Below are positions 7,541-16,234 of a stretch of 24,272 nucleotides of DNA, piece after piece. Each line of letters starts with the position of its first letter. Position 1 is the first letter of the stretch. Origin of the DNA: JAZLDV01 sp045614925 (lineage in GTDB: Bacteria; Bacillota_I; Bacilli_A; Erysipelotrichales; Coprobacillaceae); contig JAZLDV010000040.1 in assembly GCA_045614925.1 (NCBI GenBank), positions 1 through 24,272 on the forward strand, read 5' to 3'. Under the pieces are notes generated by a model, which was given only the letters and a program-made list of their open reading frames with translations, was not told where the DNA came from and did not search any database. The position numbers were made by a program, and so were the translations under genes.

Positions 7541-9281
7541 ACATCATTGATAATTCTTGTTTTTCTAATAGTTCCATTAATCTAATTTCACTTTCTTCAA
7601 TTAATGATTCTAATTCTTCTCTTTGCTTAGTTAATTTAGAAATTGTATCAAAATCAGTGACATTATTCATTTCTTCGTCAATCTGTTTTAATTGTATTTC
7701 TAATAATGGAAGCTGTTCTTCTAAATGATTTAATTCTTTAGTTTCATTATATGATAATTTAATCTTTTTAGGTTTATTTGCTTTATAATCAGATTTATTT
7801 TGAACTTTCTTTTCTTTTGTTTCAGTAATTTCAATATTTTCACTATAACCACCAATATGATAATTGATTTTTTGATCCTTGATGATAAATAAATGATCAC
7901 AGATTCTATCTAAGAAATAGCGGTCATGTGAAACAGTGATAATAATACCAGGGAAACTATCTAAATAATCTTCTAATATTGCTAGAGTTGTAATATCCAA
8001 ATCATTTGTAGGTTCATCTAATATTAAAACATTTGGGGCAGACATTAACACTTTTAATAAGTAAAGTCTTCGTTTTTCTCCACCTGATAATCTTTTAATT
8101 GGTGTATATTGCATTGAAGAGTCAAATAAGAAACGTTCACACATTGCTTTTGCACTTAATTCACCTTCAGTAGTCACAACATAGCGACCTGCTTCAGATA
8201 CATAATCAATAACTCTTTGTTCCTTGTCCATATCTTCATGTAGTTGTTTGAAATAACCGAATTTGATAGTATCACCTATATCTACATATCCACTTATTGG
8301 TTCAATATTTTTAGTAATAATATTTAATAATGTTGATTTTCCACATCCATTGACACCTAATATACCAATTCTGTCATATCTTTTAAAATGGTATGAGAAA
8401 GGTTCAAATAATAATTTATTATCAAATGCCATAGAAACATTATTTAATTCAATTGTCTTTTTACCTAAACGTGAAGAAACACTAATCATTTCTACATTTG
8501 AAATGACTGTTCTATCAGCTATTGCTGATAATTCTTCAAATCTTTGTAGACGATCTTTACTCTTTGTCGTACGAGCCTGAACACCAGCACGAACCCATTC
8601 TAATTCTTTTTTAAGAAATAGTTTTCTTTTTCTTTGTGCAGCCATTTCAACTTCTTCTCTTATTTCTTTAAGTTCAAGAAATTTAGAATAGTTGGCTTCA
8701 TATTCATATATCTTTGTTCTATCTAATTCAAATATCTTGTTCGTAATTCTTTCTAAAAAATAACGGTCATGTGTAACCATAAAAATAGCTTTATTAAAAC
8801 GAATTAGAAATTTTTCTAGGTATTCAATCATATCATTATCTAAATGGTTAGTAGGTTCATCTAGTAATAATAAATCACATGGAGTAAGCAAAGTAATAGC
8901 TAAAGCGATTCTTTTTTGCTGTCCTCCTGATAATTCTTTAATTGTCTGATTATGGTCAGTAATACCAAATTTATTTAAAATAGCTTTGATTTCATATTCA
9001 GGAATATTTTTATCAACATAATCATAAACCTGTTCAATCACATTGTAATGATCTTTAAAATCAGGATTCTGAGGCAGATAACCAATACGGATATCTTTTT
9101 TCTTTAATAGAGTCCCATCAAAGGTTTCTATTCCTGCAATCATTTTTAATAATGTAGACTTTCCAGTTCCATTAATTCCAATCAAAGCAATTTTATCTGT
9201 TTCATTAATAGTAAAAGAAATATCATCACAAATACATTTTAACTGATTGTATTTAGTAATATGAGAAGCAGTAATTAACAT
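7539..9281 (-). CDS. ABC-F family ATPase, Uup/YfmR-like
   Basis: 580 residues from the ATG at 9281, preceded by AAGGGGTGA; an in-frame GTG nine bases upstream lies within that ribosome binding site. Two ATPase domains without membrane helices: Walker A GINGTGKST (35-43) with signature LSGGQ (117-121), and GVNGCGKST (309-317) with LSGGE (398-402). Both Walker B segments read DEPTN, and HDRYFL follows each. The linker between them has WVRAGVQARTTKSK (from 229), the form typical of the Uup/YfmR/TaeA group. A charged coiled-coil tail of about 65 residues closes the protein, as in Uup. Such proteins act on the ribosome E site; YfmR-type members help translation of difficult sequences. A resistance-type ABC-F is less likely because of the Uup-like linker and tail. 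The exact subfamily needs a tree. Confidence 0.88.
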   Translation of the reverse strand: MLITASHITKYNQLKCICDDISFTINETDKIALIGINGTGKSTLLKMIAGIETFDGTLLKKKDIRIGYLPQNPDFKDHYNVIEQVYDYVDKNIPEYEIKAILNKFGITDHNQTIKELSGGQQKRIALAITLLTPCDLLLLDEPTNHLDNDMIEYLEKFLIRFNKAIFMVTHDRYFLERITNKIFELDRTKIYEYEANYSKFLELKEIREEVEMAAQRKRKLFLKKELEWVRAGVQARTTKSKDRLQRFEELSAIADRTVISNVEMISVSSRLGKKTIELNNVSMAFDNKLLFEPFSYHFKRYDRIGILGVNGCGKSTLLNIITKNIEPISGYVDIGDTIKFGYFKQLHEDMDKEQRVIDYVSEAGRYVVTTEGELSAKAMCERFLFDSSMQYTPIKRLSGGEKRRLYLLKVLMSAPNVLILDEPTNDLDITTLAILEDYLDSFPGIIITVSHDRYFLDRICDHLFIIKDQKINYHIGGYSENIEITETKEKKVQNKSDYKANKPKKIKLSYNETKELNHLEEQLPLLEIQLKQIDEEMNNVTDFDTISKLTKQREELESLIEESEIRLMELLEKQELSMM

Positions 9282-9307
9282 ATATTTCACCCCTTAATAA
9301 CTTTAAT

Positions 9308-9313
9308 ATTATA
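9308..9313 (-). promoter_or_regulatory. Possible -10 element for the ABC-F gene
   Basis: TATAAT on the minus strand, about 27 bp before the ATG at 9281 and directly downstream of the DUF1846 terminator. No good -35 is seen at the right spacing, so this is tentative. Confidence 0.4.
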
Positions 9314-9320
9314 TCATAAA

Positions 9321-9343
9321 AATAAAAAGGGCATAGCCCTTTT
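9321..9343 (-). terminator. Terminator of the DUF1846 gene
   Basis: AAAAGGGC (9325-9332) pairs with GCCCTTTT (9336-9343). On the minus strand TTTTTATT follows the stem. The TAA stop of the gene (9342-9344) is part of the stem. Confidence 0.8.
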
Positions 9344-10805
9344 ATAAAGAAGTTTTAGGATCACATGTTAAATTCATGCATAAATCTCTTAAAACTTTAG
9401 TATCATTTTTGCTTAAAATCACAGTTGAATGAATTTCGCTGTTTTTAAGTAATGGTAATGCATCAATACATTTTCTTGCCATTTCATCATGTTCAGCAGC
9501 AATTGTTAAAGTTAATAAAACTTCATTGACTTCTAATAAAGGATTACGAATGTTTAGGTAATCATTTTTTAATGTTAAAATTGATTTTAACATATTAGGT
9601 GAAATCAATTGTACTTCATGATCAATTCCAGCTAGATATTTAAGGGCATTTAATAATGCAGCACTAGAACATCTAAGTAATGGGGATGTTTTACCATTAA
9701 TAAGATGACCATCATCTAATTCAATAGCACATACTGGAACTTCTCTTTCTTTAGCAATTTCTCTTGCAATTACTGCACATTTACGGTTGTTTGGACAAAC
9801 ATTTGCCTGAGACAATAACATATTCATTTTGTCTAATGATGATGTTTCAATTTTTCCAGATAGATAATCTACCTGTGCATGGAAATAACGTCTTACAATT
9901 TCTCTGCAGCTTGCATCTTTAGCAGCGTCATCATCAATAATAGCACATCCAGCCATATTAACTCCCATATCAGTAGGAGATGCATATGGTGATTCACCAT
10001 AAATCTTAGTAAACATTGCATTTACTACTGGGAAAATTTCAATATCTCTATTGTAATTAACTGTTGTTTTGTTGTATTTCTCTAAATGGAATGGATCAAT
10101 CATATTCACATCATTTAAGTCAATTGTTGCTGCTTCATAAGCTAAATTGACTGGATGTTTTAATGGAAGATTCCAGATAGGGAATGTTTCAAATTTTGCA
10201 TATCCTGCATTAATTCCACGTTCATGTTCATGATATAATTGTGATAAACATGTTGCCATCTTACCAGAACCAGGACCTGGTGCAGTTACTACAACTAAAG
10301 GTTTTTCTGTTTCAATATAATCATTTTGACCAAATCCATCTTTTGAAATGATTTTATTTACATCATGAGGATATCCTTCAATAATATAATGGAAGAATGT
10401 TTTAATTCCTCTATTTTTTAATTTATTAATAAATGTATCAGCAGCATTTTGATGACTGTATTGTGTAATCACCACACTACCTACATACAAACCTACTTTT
10501 TCATATTCGCCAATTAAACGAAATACTTCATCGTCATATGAAATACCTAAATCACCACGGATTTTGTTTCTTTCTAAATCTTTTGCGCATACACAGATAA
10601 TCACTTCAACTTTATCTTTTAAAGTTAAAAGCATTTTAAGTTTACTATCAGGTTCAAAACCAGGTAAAACTCTTGAAGCATGATTATCATCAAATAATTT
10701 ACCCCCGAATTCTAAGTATAATTTATTATCGAACTTATTTATTCTTTCTTGTATGTGTTTAGATTGTAACTCTACATATAATTCATTGCTAAAAGCCTGT
10801 TTCAT
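9342..10805 (-). CDS. DUF1846 domain protein, function unknown
   Basis: 487 residues, the usual full length for DUF1846 proteins, which are common in Bacillota and some Actinobacteria. It appears soluble, with no signal peptide or membrane helix. Residues 175-182 read APGPGSGK, resembling a nucleotide-binding P-loop after a hydrophobic strand (PLVVVT). Other distinctive segments are FGGKLFDDNHASRVLPGF (33-50) and ASPTDMGVNMAGCAI near 305. I know of no settled biochemical role and assign none. The ATG at 10805 has a GGAG-type ribosome binding site, at rather long spacing. A good promoter lies upstream and a terminator at the stop, so it is probably a single-gene transcript. It is divergent from the SNF2 gene. 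Confidence 0.85.
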   Translation of the reverse strand: MKQAFSNELYVELQSKHIQERINKFDNKLYLEFGGKLFDDNHASRVLPGFEPDSKLKMLLTLKDKVEVIICVCAKDLERNKIRGDLGISYDDEVFRLIGEYEKVGLYVGSVVITQYSHQNAADTFINKLKNRGIKTFFHYIIEGYPHDVNKIISKDGFGQNDYIETEKPLVVVTAPGPGSGKMATCLSQLYHEHERGINAGYAKFETFPIWNLPLKHPVNLAYEAATIDLNDVNMIDPFHLEKYNKTTVNYNRDIEIFPVVNAMFTKIYGESPYASPTDMGVNMAGCAIIDDDAAKDASCREIVRRYFHAQVDYLSGKIETSSLDKMNMLLSQANVCPNNRKCAVIAREIAKEREVPVCAIELDDGHLINGKTSPLLRCSSAALLNALKYLAGIDHEVQLISPNMLKSILTLKNDYLNIRNPLLEVNEVLLTLTIAAEHDEMARKCIDALPLLKNSEIHSTVILSKNDTKVLRDLCMNLTCDPKTSL

Positions 10806-10845
10806 ATTCTCAACTCCAATCTTCTTTATATCCTAACAAAAAAAT

Positions 10846-10873
10846 ATTATAAAGAATTTAATATAAATGTAAA
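10846..10873 (-). promoter_or_regulatory. Promoter of the DUF1846 gene
   Basis: On the minus strand TTTACA (10873-10868) and TATAAT (10851-10846) are spaced by 16 bp. The gene starts about 40 bp downstream. Confidence 0.65.
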
Positions 10874-10955
10874 GAAAAACCCAAAAAAAACACAAAACAA
10901 TTACTGGTAAAAAATAAATAAAAAATTGAAAAATAATTTAAAACATAATTATGTA

Positions 10956-10964
10956 TGGTATAAT
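10956..10964 (+). promoter_or_regulatory. Extended -10 promoter of the SNF2 helicase gene
   Basis: TGGTATAAT is an extended -10. Transcription would start near 10971, just before the GGAGGG ribosome binding site (10977-10982) of the GTG start at 10989. This also argues against an in-frame TTG at 10926, which would lie upstream of the transcript. Confidence 0.55.
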
Positions 10965-10988
10965 TATAGAATGATTGGAGGGTTTTTT

Positions 10989-13900
10989 GTGCTAATTAAA
11001 GATAGAGAAATTGAAAGAATTATTTCAAATGAAAAAGAATATCGTTATGGACGTTTTATGGATATAAGAAAATTAATTGAAAGAATGACAATTTCCTTAG
11101 ATGAAAACAGTTATTGTTATAGGGTGAGTGCAAGAGTTAATGACCAGCAAGAACGTTATATAGTTTCTATAAAAATAGATTATCAAGGTAATATAATACA
11201 TAATAGCTGTTCTTGTGGGTGTAAAAAAGACTGTCGTCATGTTGCTGCTATATTATTTTATTTAAAGAAACAGGAAATCACATCTTTTCCTTATATATAT
11301 GAATATGATGATTCATCAGAACGTGCATTAAAAATTGCTGAATTAGAAAAACAAAGAAGAGAGAGAATATTAAATAGAAAGTATCAGGAATCTTTAGATC
11401 TGATTGAATTATATAAAGATCAGTTAGTAAGAGAATCATTGATTCCTTTATCGAACAAACAATATCAGCTAAAAGTTTATGTTCAGTATAAAAAAGAAAC
11501 ATTATATATTGGTTTAAAAGTATTTAATAATGATCAGGGATTTGTTGTTAAAAATATTGAAACATTTTTAAATGCGATTGATCATCATGAAAATTTGAAA
11601 TATGGGAAATCATTTGAATTTATACATAGCGAAGATGCATTTGATGATGATTCATTAGATATTATTTCATTTGTAAGAGAAGTTTATTTGAAAAATAAAC
11701 TTCTTCAAAAAGGAATTATTAAAGCGTTAATAGTCTTTAATGAACATATTGATGATTTCTATAAACTTATGGAAGAACTTCCTTCATCATATTGTGATAT
11801 AGCTTTTGAAGGAAAAAAATATATTGTTCCTTTAGAAATTGATGAAGAAGATGATCAGTATGTATTAGAATTACAAAATTATAATGAATTTGATCAGATT
11901 TTTATGACAAATTCATATATGTATAAAATGAGCGATGATATTTTATATAGATATGATTTTAATGAACCTAAAAAGATGCTAACTTTCATGAAAAAAATGT
12001 TAGAAATTCAAGGTGGTCTATATATTGATAAAGAACATATTTATGACTTTTATAAATACATTCTTGTAGATTTATTAGAAGATGTAACATTTAAGACACA
12101 TATTTTTGATGAGTATCATCAGGAAAATATGATTAATTTATATGGTGATTTAACAGATGATGATCAGGTATGTATTCAATTAGAATATATTTATGATGAT
12201 TATATTGCTTATGGTTTTGATAATGTTGAAAATAAATCTAAAGAAGCTGATCTGATTGAAAATTATTTAAGTGAATATATTGAAGATATAGAAGATCATA
12301 TTGTTTATTTGAAATATGACCATGATTTTTCATATCAGTTTATAACTGAAAGCTTACCATATCTTTCTACGTACTGTAATATTTTTGTTACTGATGCATT
12401 AGCATCAATGTCTACAAGTCATCCATTAGATATTAGAGTAGGAGTAAGCATGTCACATGGATTATTGAATATGAATATTGAAAGTATGGATATTTCTATA
12501 GATGAAATACTTGATATGTTAAAAGCATATAAGAAGAAAAGAAAGTTTTATAAATTGAAAAATGGAAAAGTTGTTTCACTTGATAATAATGAATTTAAAG
12601 AATTAGATAATCTGACATCTTCATTACAATTAAAACCTCAAGATCTGATAAATGGAAATGTAGAGTTACCAGCATATAGATTATTTGAATTGAATCATAT
12701 GATGGAAAAAGAATCATCATTAATGTTTACACGTAGTGATGAATATAATAAATGGACACAGGACTTAACTTTAATGAAAGGTGTTCATGAAGTTCCAGAA
12801 GTCTATAAAGATATTTTAAGAGAATATCAGGTAGAAGGATATCAATGGCTTAGATTAATGGAACATTATGGCTTTGGTGGAATATTAGCAGATGATATGG
12901 GATTAGGTAAGACATTACAGATGATAACATATCTAGAAAGTATGAAAGGAAAAGGAACACATTTAGTTATTACACCTGCCAGTCTTTTATTAAACTGGCA
13001 AAGTGAATTAGAAAAATTCACTTCATCTTTAAAAGTATTAAGTTTATATGGAACAAAAGAATACCGTTTAGAAATGATTAAACAGATTAATGATTATGAT
13101 GTAGTTATTACGTCATATGATTATTTAAGACGAGATATAGAATTATATGAAAATATTTCATTCCATACAGTAGTTTTAGATGAAGCTCAAAATATTAAGA
13201 ATCCAAAAACCAGAAATGCTTTGTGTGTTAAACAGTTAAAATCTAAACAAAGATTTGCCTTAACAGGAACGCCTATAGAAAACTCATTAGCAGAATTATG
13301 GTCTATATTTGATTTCTTGATGCCACATTATTTATATCATTATTCATATTTCTTAGAAAATTATGAAAAACATATAGTTGTGAATCATGATGCAAAAAAA
13401 CAAGAAAAATTAAAACAAATGATAACTCCATTTGTCTTAAGAAGAAATAAAAAAGATGTATTAAAAGAATTACCAGAAAAAATTGAACAGACATTATTTA
13501 TGCATTTTAATGAAGAAGAAGAAAAAACATATTATGCTCATCTTGTTCAAGTGAATAAATCTTTACAAGAGAAATTAAAGATTAATCAGTTAGGTAAAAT
13601 TGATATTTTAGCGATGCTAACAAAATTAAGACAGATTTGTCAAGATCCGCGATTATTATATGACACTTTTGATGCACCATCATCAAAATTAAAAGGATGT
13701 ATGGAATTAATCCATTCATTAAAAGAAAATAATAAGAAAATATTATTGTTCTCTTCATTTACAAGTGTTCTTCATCTGATTGAAGAACAATGTCATAAAG
13801 AACATATAAGTTATTATTTGTTAGATGGAAGTGTATCTAAAGAAAAACGTAAAGAAATGGTCGATGCATTTCAAAATGATAATACTACATTATTCCTGAT

Positions 13901-14192
13901 TTCATTAAAAGCAGGAGGTTCAGGATTGAATCTAACGAGTGCACAAGCCGTTATCCATTATGATCCTTGGTGGAATATGAGTGCTCAAAATCAGGCAACA
14001 GATAGAGCTTATCGTATTGGACAAAGTGAAACTGTACAAGTATTTTCATTAATTATGAAAAATACAATTGAAGAAAAAATTCTTGAATTACAAAAAGAAA
14101 AGAAAAATCTTGCAGATACTTTTGTAGAAGGTAATGAAGGAGTAATTACTTCTATGAGTATTGATGATATGAAAGCATTGTTTGAATTATAG
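10989..14192 (+). CDS. SWIM zinc finger-SNF2 family DNA helicase/translocase
   Basis: 1067 residues from the GTG at 10989, chosen for the GGAGGG six bases upstream. A SWIM zinc finger is at 74-84 (C74-S-C76, then C82-R-H84). A long, acidic region (about 100-600) follows, as in bacterial SNF2-associated domains. The ATPase begins near 610: motif I DDMGLGKT at 635-642, DEAQ box at 731-734, then LTGTPIENS. The C-terminal RecA half has AGGSGLNLTSA and motif VI QATDRAYRIGQ at 1002-1012. SNF2 enzymes move along double-stranded DNA using ATP and displace bound proteins; the bacterial SWIM-SNF2 proteins have no well-defined role that I can name. It appears to be a single-gene transcript with its own promoter and a terminator overlapping the stop codon. 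Confidence 0.92.
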   Translation: MLIKDREIERIISNEKEYRYGRFMDIRKLIERMTISLDENSYCYRVSARVNDQQERYIVSIKIDYQGNIIHNSCSCGCKKDCRHVAAILFYLKKQEITSFPYIYEYDDSSERALKIAELEKQRRERILNRKYQESLDLIELYKDQLVRESLIPLSNKQYQLKVYVQYKKETLYIGLKVFNNDQGFVVKNIETFLNAIDHHENLKYGKSFEFIHSEDAFDDDSLDIISFVREVYLKNKLLQKGIIKALIVFNEHIDDFYKLMEELPSSYCDIAFEGKKYIVPLEIDEEDDQYVLELQNYNEFDQIFMTNSYMYKMSDDILYRYDFNEPKKMLTFMKKMLEIQGGLYIDKEHIYDFYKYILVDLLEDVTFKTHIFDEYHQENMINLYGDLTDDDQVCIQLEYIYDDYIAYGFDNVENKSKEADLIENYLSEYIEDIEDHIVYLKYDHDFSYQFITESLPYLSTYCNIFVTDALASMSTSHPLDIRVGVSMSHGLLNMNIESMDISIDEILDMLKAYKKKRKFYKLKNGKVVSLDNNEFKELDNLTSSLQLKPQDLINGNVELPAYRLFELNHMMEKESSLMFTRSDEYNKWTQDLTLMKGVHEVPEVYKDILREYQVEGYQWLRLMEHYGFGGILADDMGLGKTLQMITYLESMKGKGTHLVITPASLLLNWQSELEKFTSSLKVLSLYGTKEYRLEMIKQINDYDVVITSYDYLRRDIELYENISFHTVVLDEAQNIKNPKTRNALCVKQLKSKQRFALTGTPIENSLAELWSIFDFLMPHYLYHYSYFLENYEKHIVVNHDAKKQEKLKQMITPFVLRRNKKDVLKELPEKIEQTLFMHFNEEEEKTYYAHLVQVNKSLQEKLKINQLGKIDILAMLTKLRQICQDPRLLYDTFDAPSSKLKGCMELIHSLKENNKKILLFSSFTSVLHLIEEQCHKEHISYYLLDGSVSKEKRKEMVDAFQNDNTTLFLISLKAGGSGLNLTSAQAVIHYDPWWNMSAQNQATDRAYRIGQSETVQVFSLIMKNTIEEKILELQKEKKNLADTFVEGNEGVITSMSIDDMKALFEL

Positions 14193-14220
14193 AAAGTTCT
14201 TAGGAACTTTCTATTTTTTT
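14189..14220 (+). terminator. Terminator of the SNF2 gene
   Basis: TAGAAAGTTC (14190-14199) pairs with GAACTTTCTA (14204-14213) around TTAG, followed by seven T. The TAG stop codon of the gene is the first part of the stem. Confidence 0.92.
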
Positions 14221-14222
14221 GT

Positions 14223-14250
14223 GACGAAAAATAAGGACTATGCGACGAAA
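14223..14250 (+). repeat. Two GACGAAA direct repeats, 21 bp apart, upstream of the orphan LytTR gene
   Basis: GACGAAA occurs at 14223-14229 and 14244-14250. LytTR proteins usually bind pairs of 9-bp direct repeats separated by 12-13 bp, so the 21-bp period fits. The bases match the published LytTR consensus only partly. Offered as a candidate operator. Confidence 0.35.
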
Positions 14251-14341
14251 CTAGGAATATCTTGTGATTATTTGTCGTTATTTGTTTATTTTGTTTTCAT
14301 CCTATTTGTTTTTGTATTTAATGAATTCAAGGAGGGCGAAT

Positions 14342-14791
14342 ATGAAGATAGTATTAAAAGAGACGGGTGATATAAATCATAATGATATTTATATACAATA
14401 TCATTATTCAAATTATAAGTCTGCAAAAGAAATATCTGAAATCATTCTTATAAATAGTGAAAATGTAGAGGTAATTGATGAACATTATCATATTAAAAAT
14501 ACATGTTTAAATCATATCTATTATTTTCAATCATATGATCATAAAATTTATTGTTATTATGATGGAAAGAGAAGACAAATAAAAACAAAAGATAGAAATA
14601 AATTTAAGAAAAAAATAATTAAATATGGCTTTATACAAATCAATAGAACAACATATATTAATATGAATTATGTATTATCTTATAAAATAATACATAATTC
14701 AAATAGACTCGTTAGACTTCATAATGGTGAAGAAATAATAGTAAGTAGAAAATATAAAAATAGTTTTGATTTTTATATTAAAAATCAATGA
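14342..14791 (+). CDS. LytTR DNA-binding domain protein without receiver domain
   Basis: 149 residues from the ATG at 14342, which has AAGGAGGG nine bases ahead; longer in-frame starts upstream lack a ribosome binding site. Residues 1-50 form a small alpha-beta region without receiver-domain motifs. Residues about 52-145 are a LytTR domain (IYYFQSYDHKIYCY, then KYGFIQINRTTYINMNYVLSY and VRLHNGEEIIVSRKY). The layout matches the short LytTR regulators usually followed by a membrane protein (DUF3021 or LRS-type inhibitor). No such partner is present: galE is next. Two direct repeats upstream may be an autoregulatory site. It is the first of three LytTR genes within 4.5 kb. Regulator identity is firm; targets are unknown. 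Confidence 0.85.
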   Translation: MKIVLKETGDINHNDIYIQYHYSNYKSAKEISEIILINSENVEVIDEHYHIKNTCLNHIYYFQSYDHKIYCYYDGKRRQIKTKDRNKFKKKIIKYGFIQINRTTYINMNYVLSYKIIHNSNRLVRLHNGEEIIVSRKYKNSFDFYIKNQ

Positions 14792-14826
14792 TAATTATTT
14801 ATTATCTTTAATAATTTTGTATCATA

Positions 14827-14835
14827 TGTTATAAT
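14827..14835 (+). promoter_or_regulatory. Extended -10 promoter of galE
   Basis: TGTTATAAT is an extended -10, about 30 bp before the galE start. The -35 region is only AT-rich. There is no terminator between the LytTR gene and galE, so read-through is also possible. Confidence 0.5.
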
Positions 14836-14865
14836 TTTGTAGTAAACAAAATAGGAGGAATATAT

Positions 14866-15867
14866 ATGAAAGTATTAGTAACTGGAGGAACAGGTTATAT
14901 TGGAAGCCATATTTGTGTTGAATTATTACAAGTAGGGCATGAAGTTGTGGTTATAGATGATTTTTCAAATTCTAAACCAGAAGTATTAGGTTACATCAAA
15001 GAAATTACAGGAAAAGAAGTTAAATTCTATGAATTTAATATCTTAGATGAAGCTAAAACTGAAGAAGTATTTAAAGAAAATAATATCGATGCAGTTATTC
15101 ACTGTGCTGCATTTAAAGCTGTAGGTGAATCAGTAGCTAAACCTATTGAATATTATACAAATAACGTAATGTCAACTTTAGTAGTAGCTAAAATGATGGC
15201 AAAATATAATGTTAATAATATTGTATTTAGTTCAAGTGCAACAGTATATGGTGATCCAGAAGTTGTACCTTTAACTGAAGACTGCAAACTTGGAGAAACT
15301 ACAAATCCTTATGGTACAAGTAAAGCAATGATGGAAAGAGTATTATCAGACGTACAAATTGCTTATCCAAATATGTCTGTAACATTATTAAGATACTTCA
15401 ATCCTATCGGTGCACATGAATCAGGATTAATCGGAGAAGATCCAAAAGGAATTCCTAATAACTTAATGCCTTATATCATGAAAGTTGCTACAGGAGATTT
15501 ACCTTGCTTAGGTGTATTTGGTGATGATTATGATACACCAGATGGTACAGGTGTAAGAGATTATATCCACGTTGTTGATTTAGCTAAAGGACATGTTTTA
15601 GCTATTGAACATTATAGTAAACCAGGAGTTCATATCTGTAACTTAGGAACAGGTAGAGGATTCAGTGTATTAGAATTAGTTCATGCATTTGAAAAAGTAA
15701 ATGGTGTAAAAGTAAATTACCAAATTAAAGAAAGAAGACCTGGAGATATCGCTACTTGTTATGCAGACCCTACAAGAGCAAAAGAACAATTAGGATGGGT
15801 AGCTGAAAAAACAATTGAAGATATGTGTAGAGACACATGGAACTTCGCTAAAAAACATATGAACTAA
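14866..15867 (+). CDS. galE: UDP-glucose 4-epimerase
   Basis: 333 residues, full length. It interconverts UDP-glucose and UDP-galactose using bound NAD, for galactose use and for supplying UDP-galactose to surface polymers. The N-terminal Rossmann motif is GGTGYIGS (7-14). The catalytic set is S124 in FSSSATVYG plus Y149 and K153 in NPYGTSK, the same numbering as the E. coli enzyme. The C-terminal substrate domain has RYFNPIGAH and RRPGDIA. The start follows AGGAGG at good spacing. No galK or galT is nearby, so it is probably a stand-alone biosynthetic epimerase. An extended -10 lies upstream and a bidirectional terminator downstream. Confidence 0.96.
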   Translation: MKVLVTGGTGYIGSHICVELLQVGHEVVVIDDFSNSKPEVLGYIKEITGKEVKFYEFNILDEAKTEEVFKENNIDAVIHCAAFKAVGESVAKPIEYYTNNVMSTLVVAKMMAKYNVNNIVFSSSATVYGDPEVVPLTEDCKLGETTNPYGTSKAMMERVLSDVQIAYPNMSVTLLRYFNPIGAHESGLIGEDPKGIPNNLMPYIMKVATGDLPCLGVFGDDYDTPDGTGVRDYIHVVDLAKGHVLAIEHYSKPGVHICNLGTGRGFSVLELVHAFEKVNGVKVNYQIKERRPGDIATCYADPTRAKEQLGWVAEKTIEDMCRDTWNFAKKHMN

Positions 15868-15898
15868 AAAAACATTGGGGTTATCCCAATGTTTTTTC
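15865..15898. terminator. Bidirectional terminator between galE and the XRE gene
   Basis: AACATTGGG (15871-15879) pairs with CCCAATGTT (15885-15893), flanked by A on the left and T on the right, so each strand ends in a T run. It serves two convergent genes. Confidence 0.88.
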
Positions 15899-15899
15899 G

Positions 15900-16151
15900 T
15901 TATTGTTCGTCTTCATTGATAGTTACATCTATATTAACGAAATTCCCTTTTTTATCAATATTGCCACAAATATAGTCTAAAGATGTTTTATAAAATCTAG
16001 AAAACATGATAAGTTTTGACAAAGAAGGTTTTCTTAGATTTGATTCATATTGTGAAATAATTGGTTTTGACAGTTTTAATCGTTCTGCGACTTCTTTTTG
16101 AGAGTACCCAGCATTCAATCTCAGTTCTTTTAAGCGATCTCCTATAGTCAT
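15900..16151 (-). CDS. Small XRE-family transcriptional regulator
   Basis: 83 residues. An HTH_3-type helix-turn-helix fills about residues 4-58 (IGDRLKELRLNAGYSQKEVAERLKLS in register, then ISQYESNLRKPSLSKL). The C-terminal 20 residues are short and acidic, with no sensor domain or protease motif. The ATG at 16151 has a perfect AGGAGGT. The gene is divergent from response regulator RR1, and the 168-bp space between them holds two tandem palindromes, so a role as repressor of itself and RR1 is a natural guess. Prophage-like repressors look similar, but no phage genes are near. Confidence 0.88.
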   Translation of the reverse strand: MTIGDRLKELRLNAGYSQKEVAERLKLSKPIISQYESNLRKPSLSKLIMFSRFYKTSLDYICGNIDKKGNFVNIDVTINEDEQ

Positions 16152-16187
16152 CTATATTACCTCCTGACAATAAAACTTAGTGTATGA

Positions 16188-16196
16188 ATTATAACA
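16188..16196 (-). promoter_or_regulatory. Extended -10 promoter of the XRE gene
   Basis: Reads TGTTATAAT on the minus strand, about 37 bp before the start codon. A proper -35 is not seen; extended -10 elements often work without one. Confidence 0.5.
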
Positions 16197-16234
16197 TAAA
16201 AAAGTTTGCGCTAGGTTAATCTGACAAAATTTGC

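Noticed and set aside
8263..8580. 105-codon plus-strand ORF inside the ABC-F gene
   Set aside because: It is antisense to well-conserved ABC-F sequence and has no recognisable domain.
10926..10988. N-terminal extension of the SNF2 protein from a TTG codon
   Set aside because: It lies upstream of the extended -10 and its predicted transcript start; the GTG at 10989 has the ribosome binding site.
11278..13494. Minus-strand ORFs of 63-74 codons inside the SNF2 gene
   Set aside because: Antisense shadows without ribosome binding sites or domains.
14182..14370. 62-codon plus-strand ORF across the SNF2 terminator
   Set aside because: It starts inside SNF2, runs through the terminator hairpin and overlaps the LytTR gene, which has the clear ribosome binding site.
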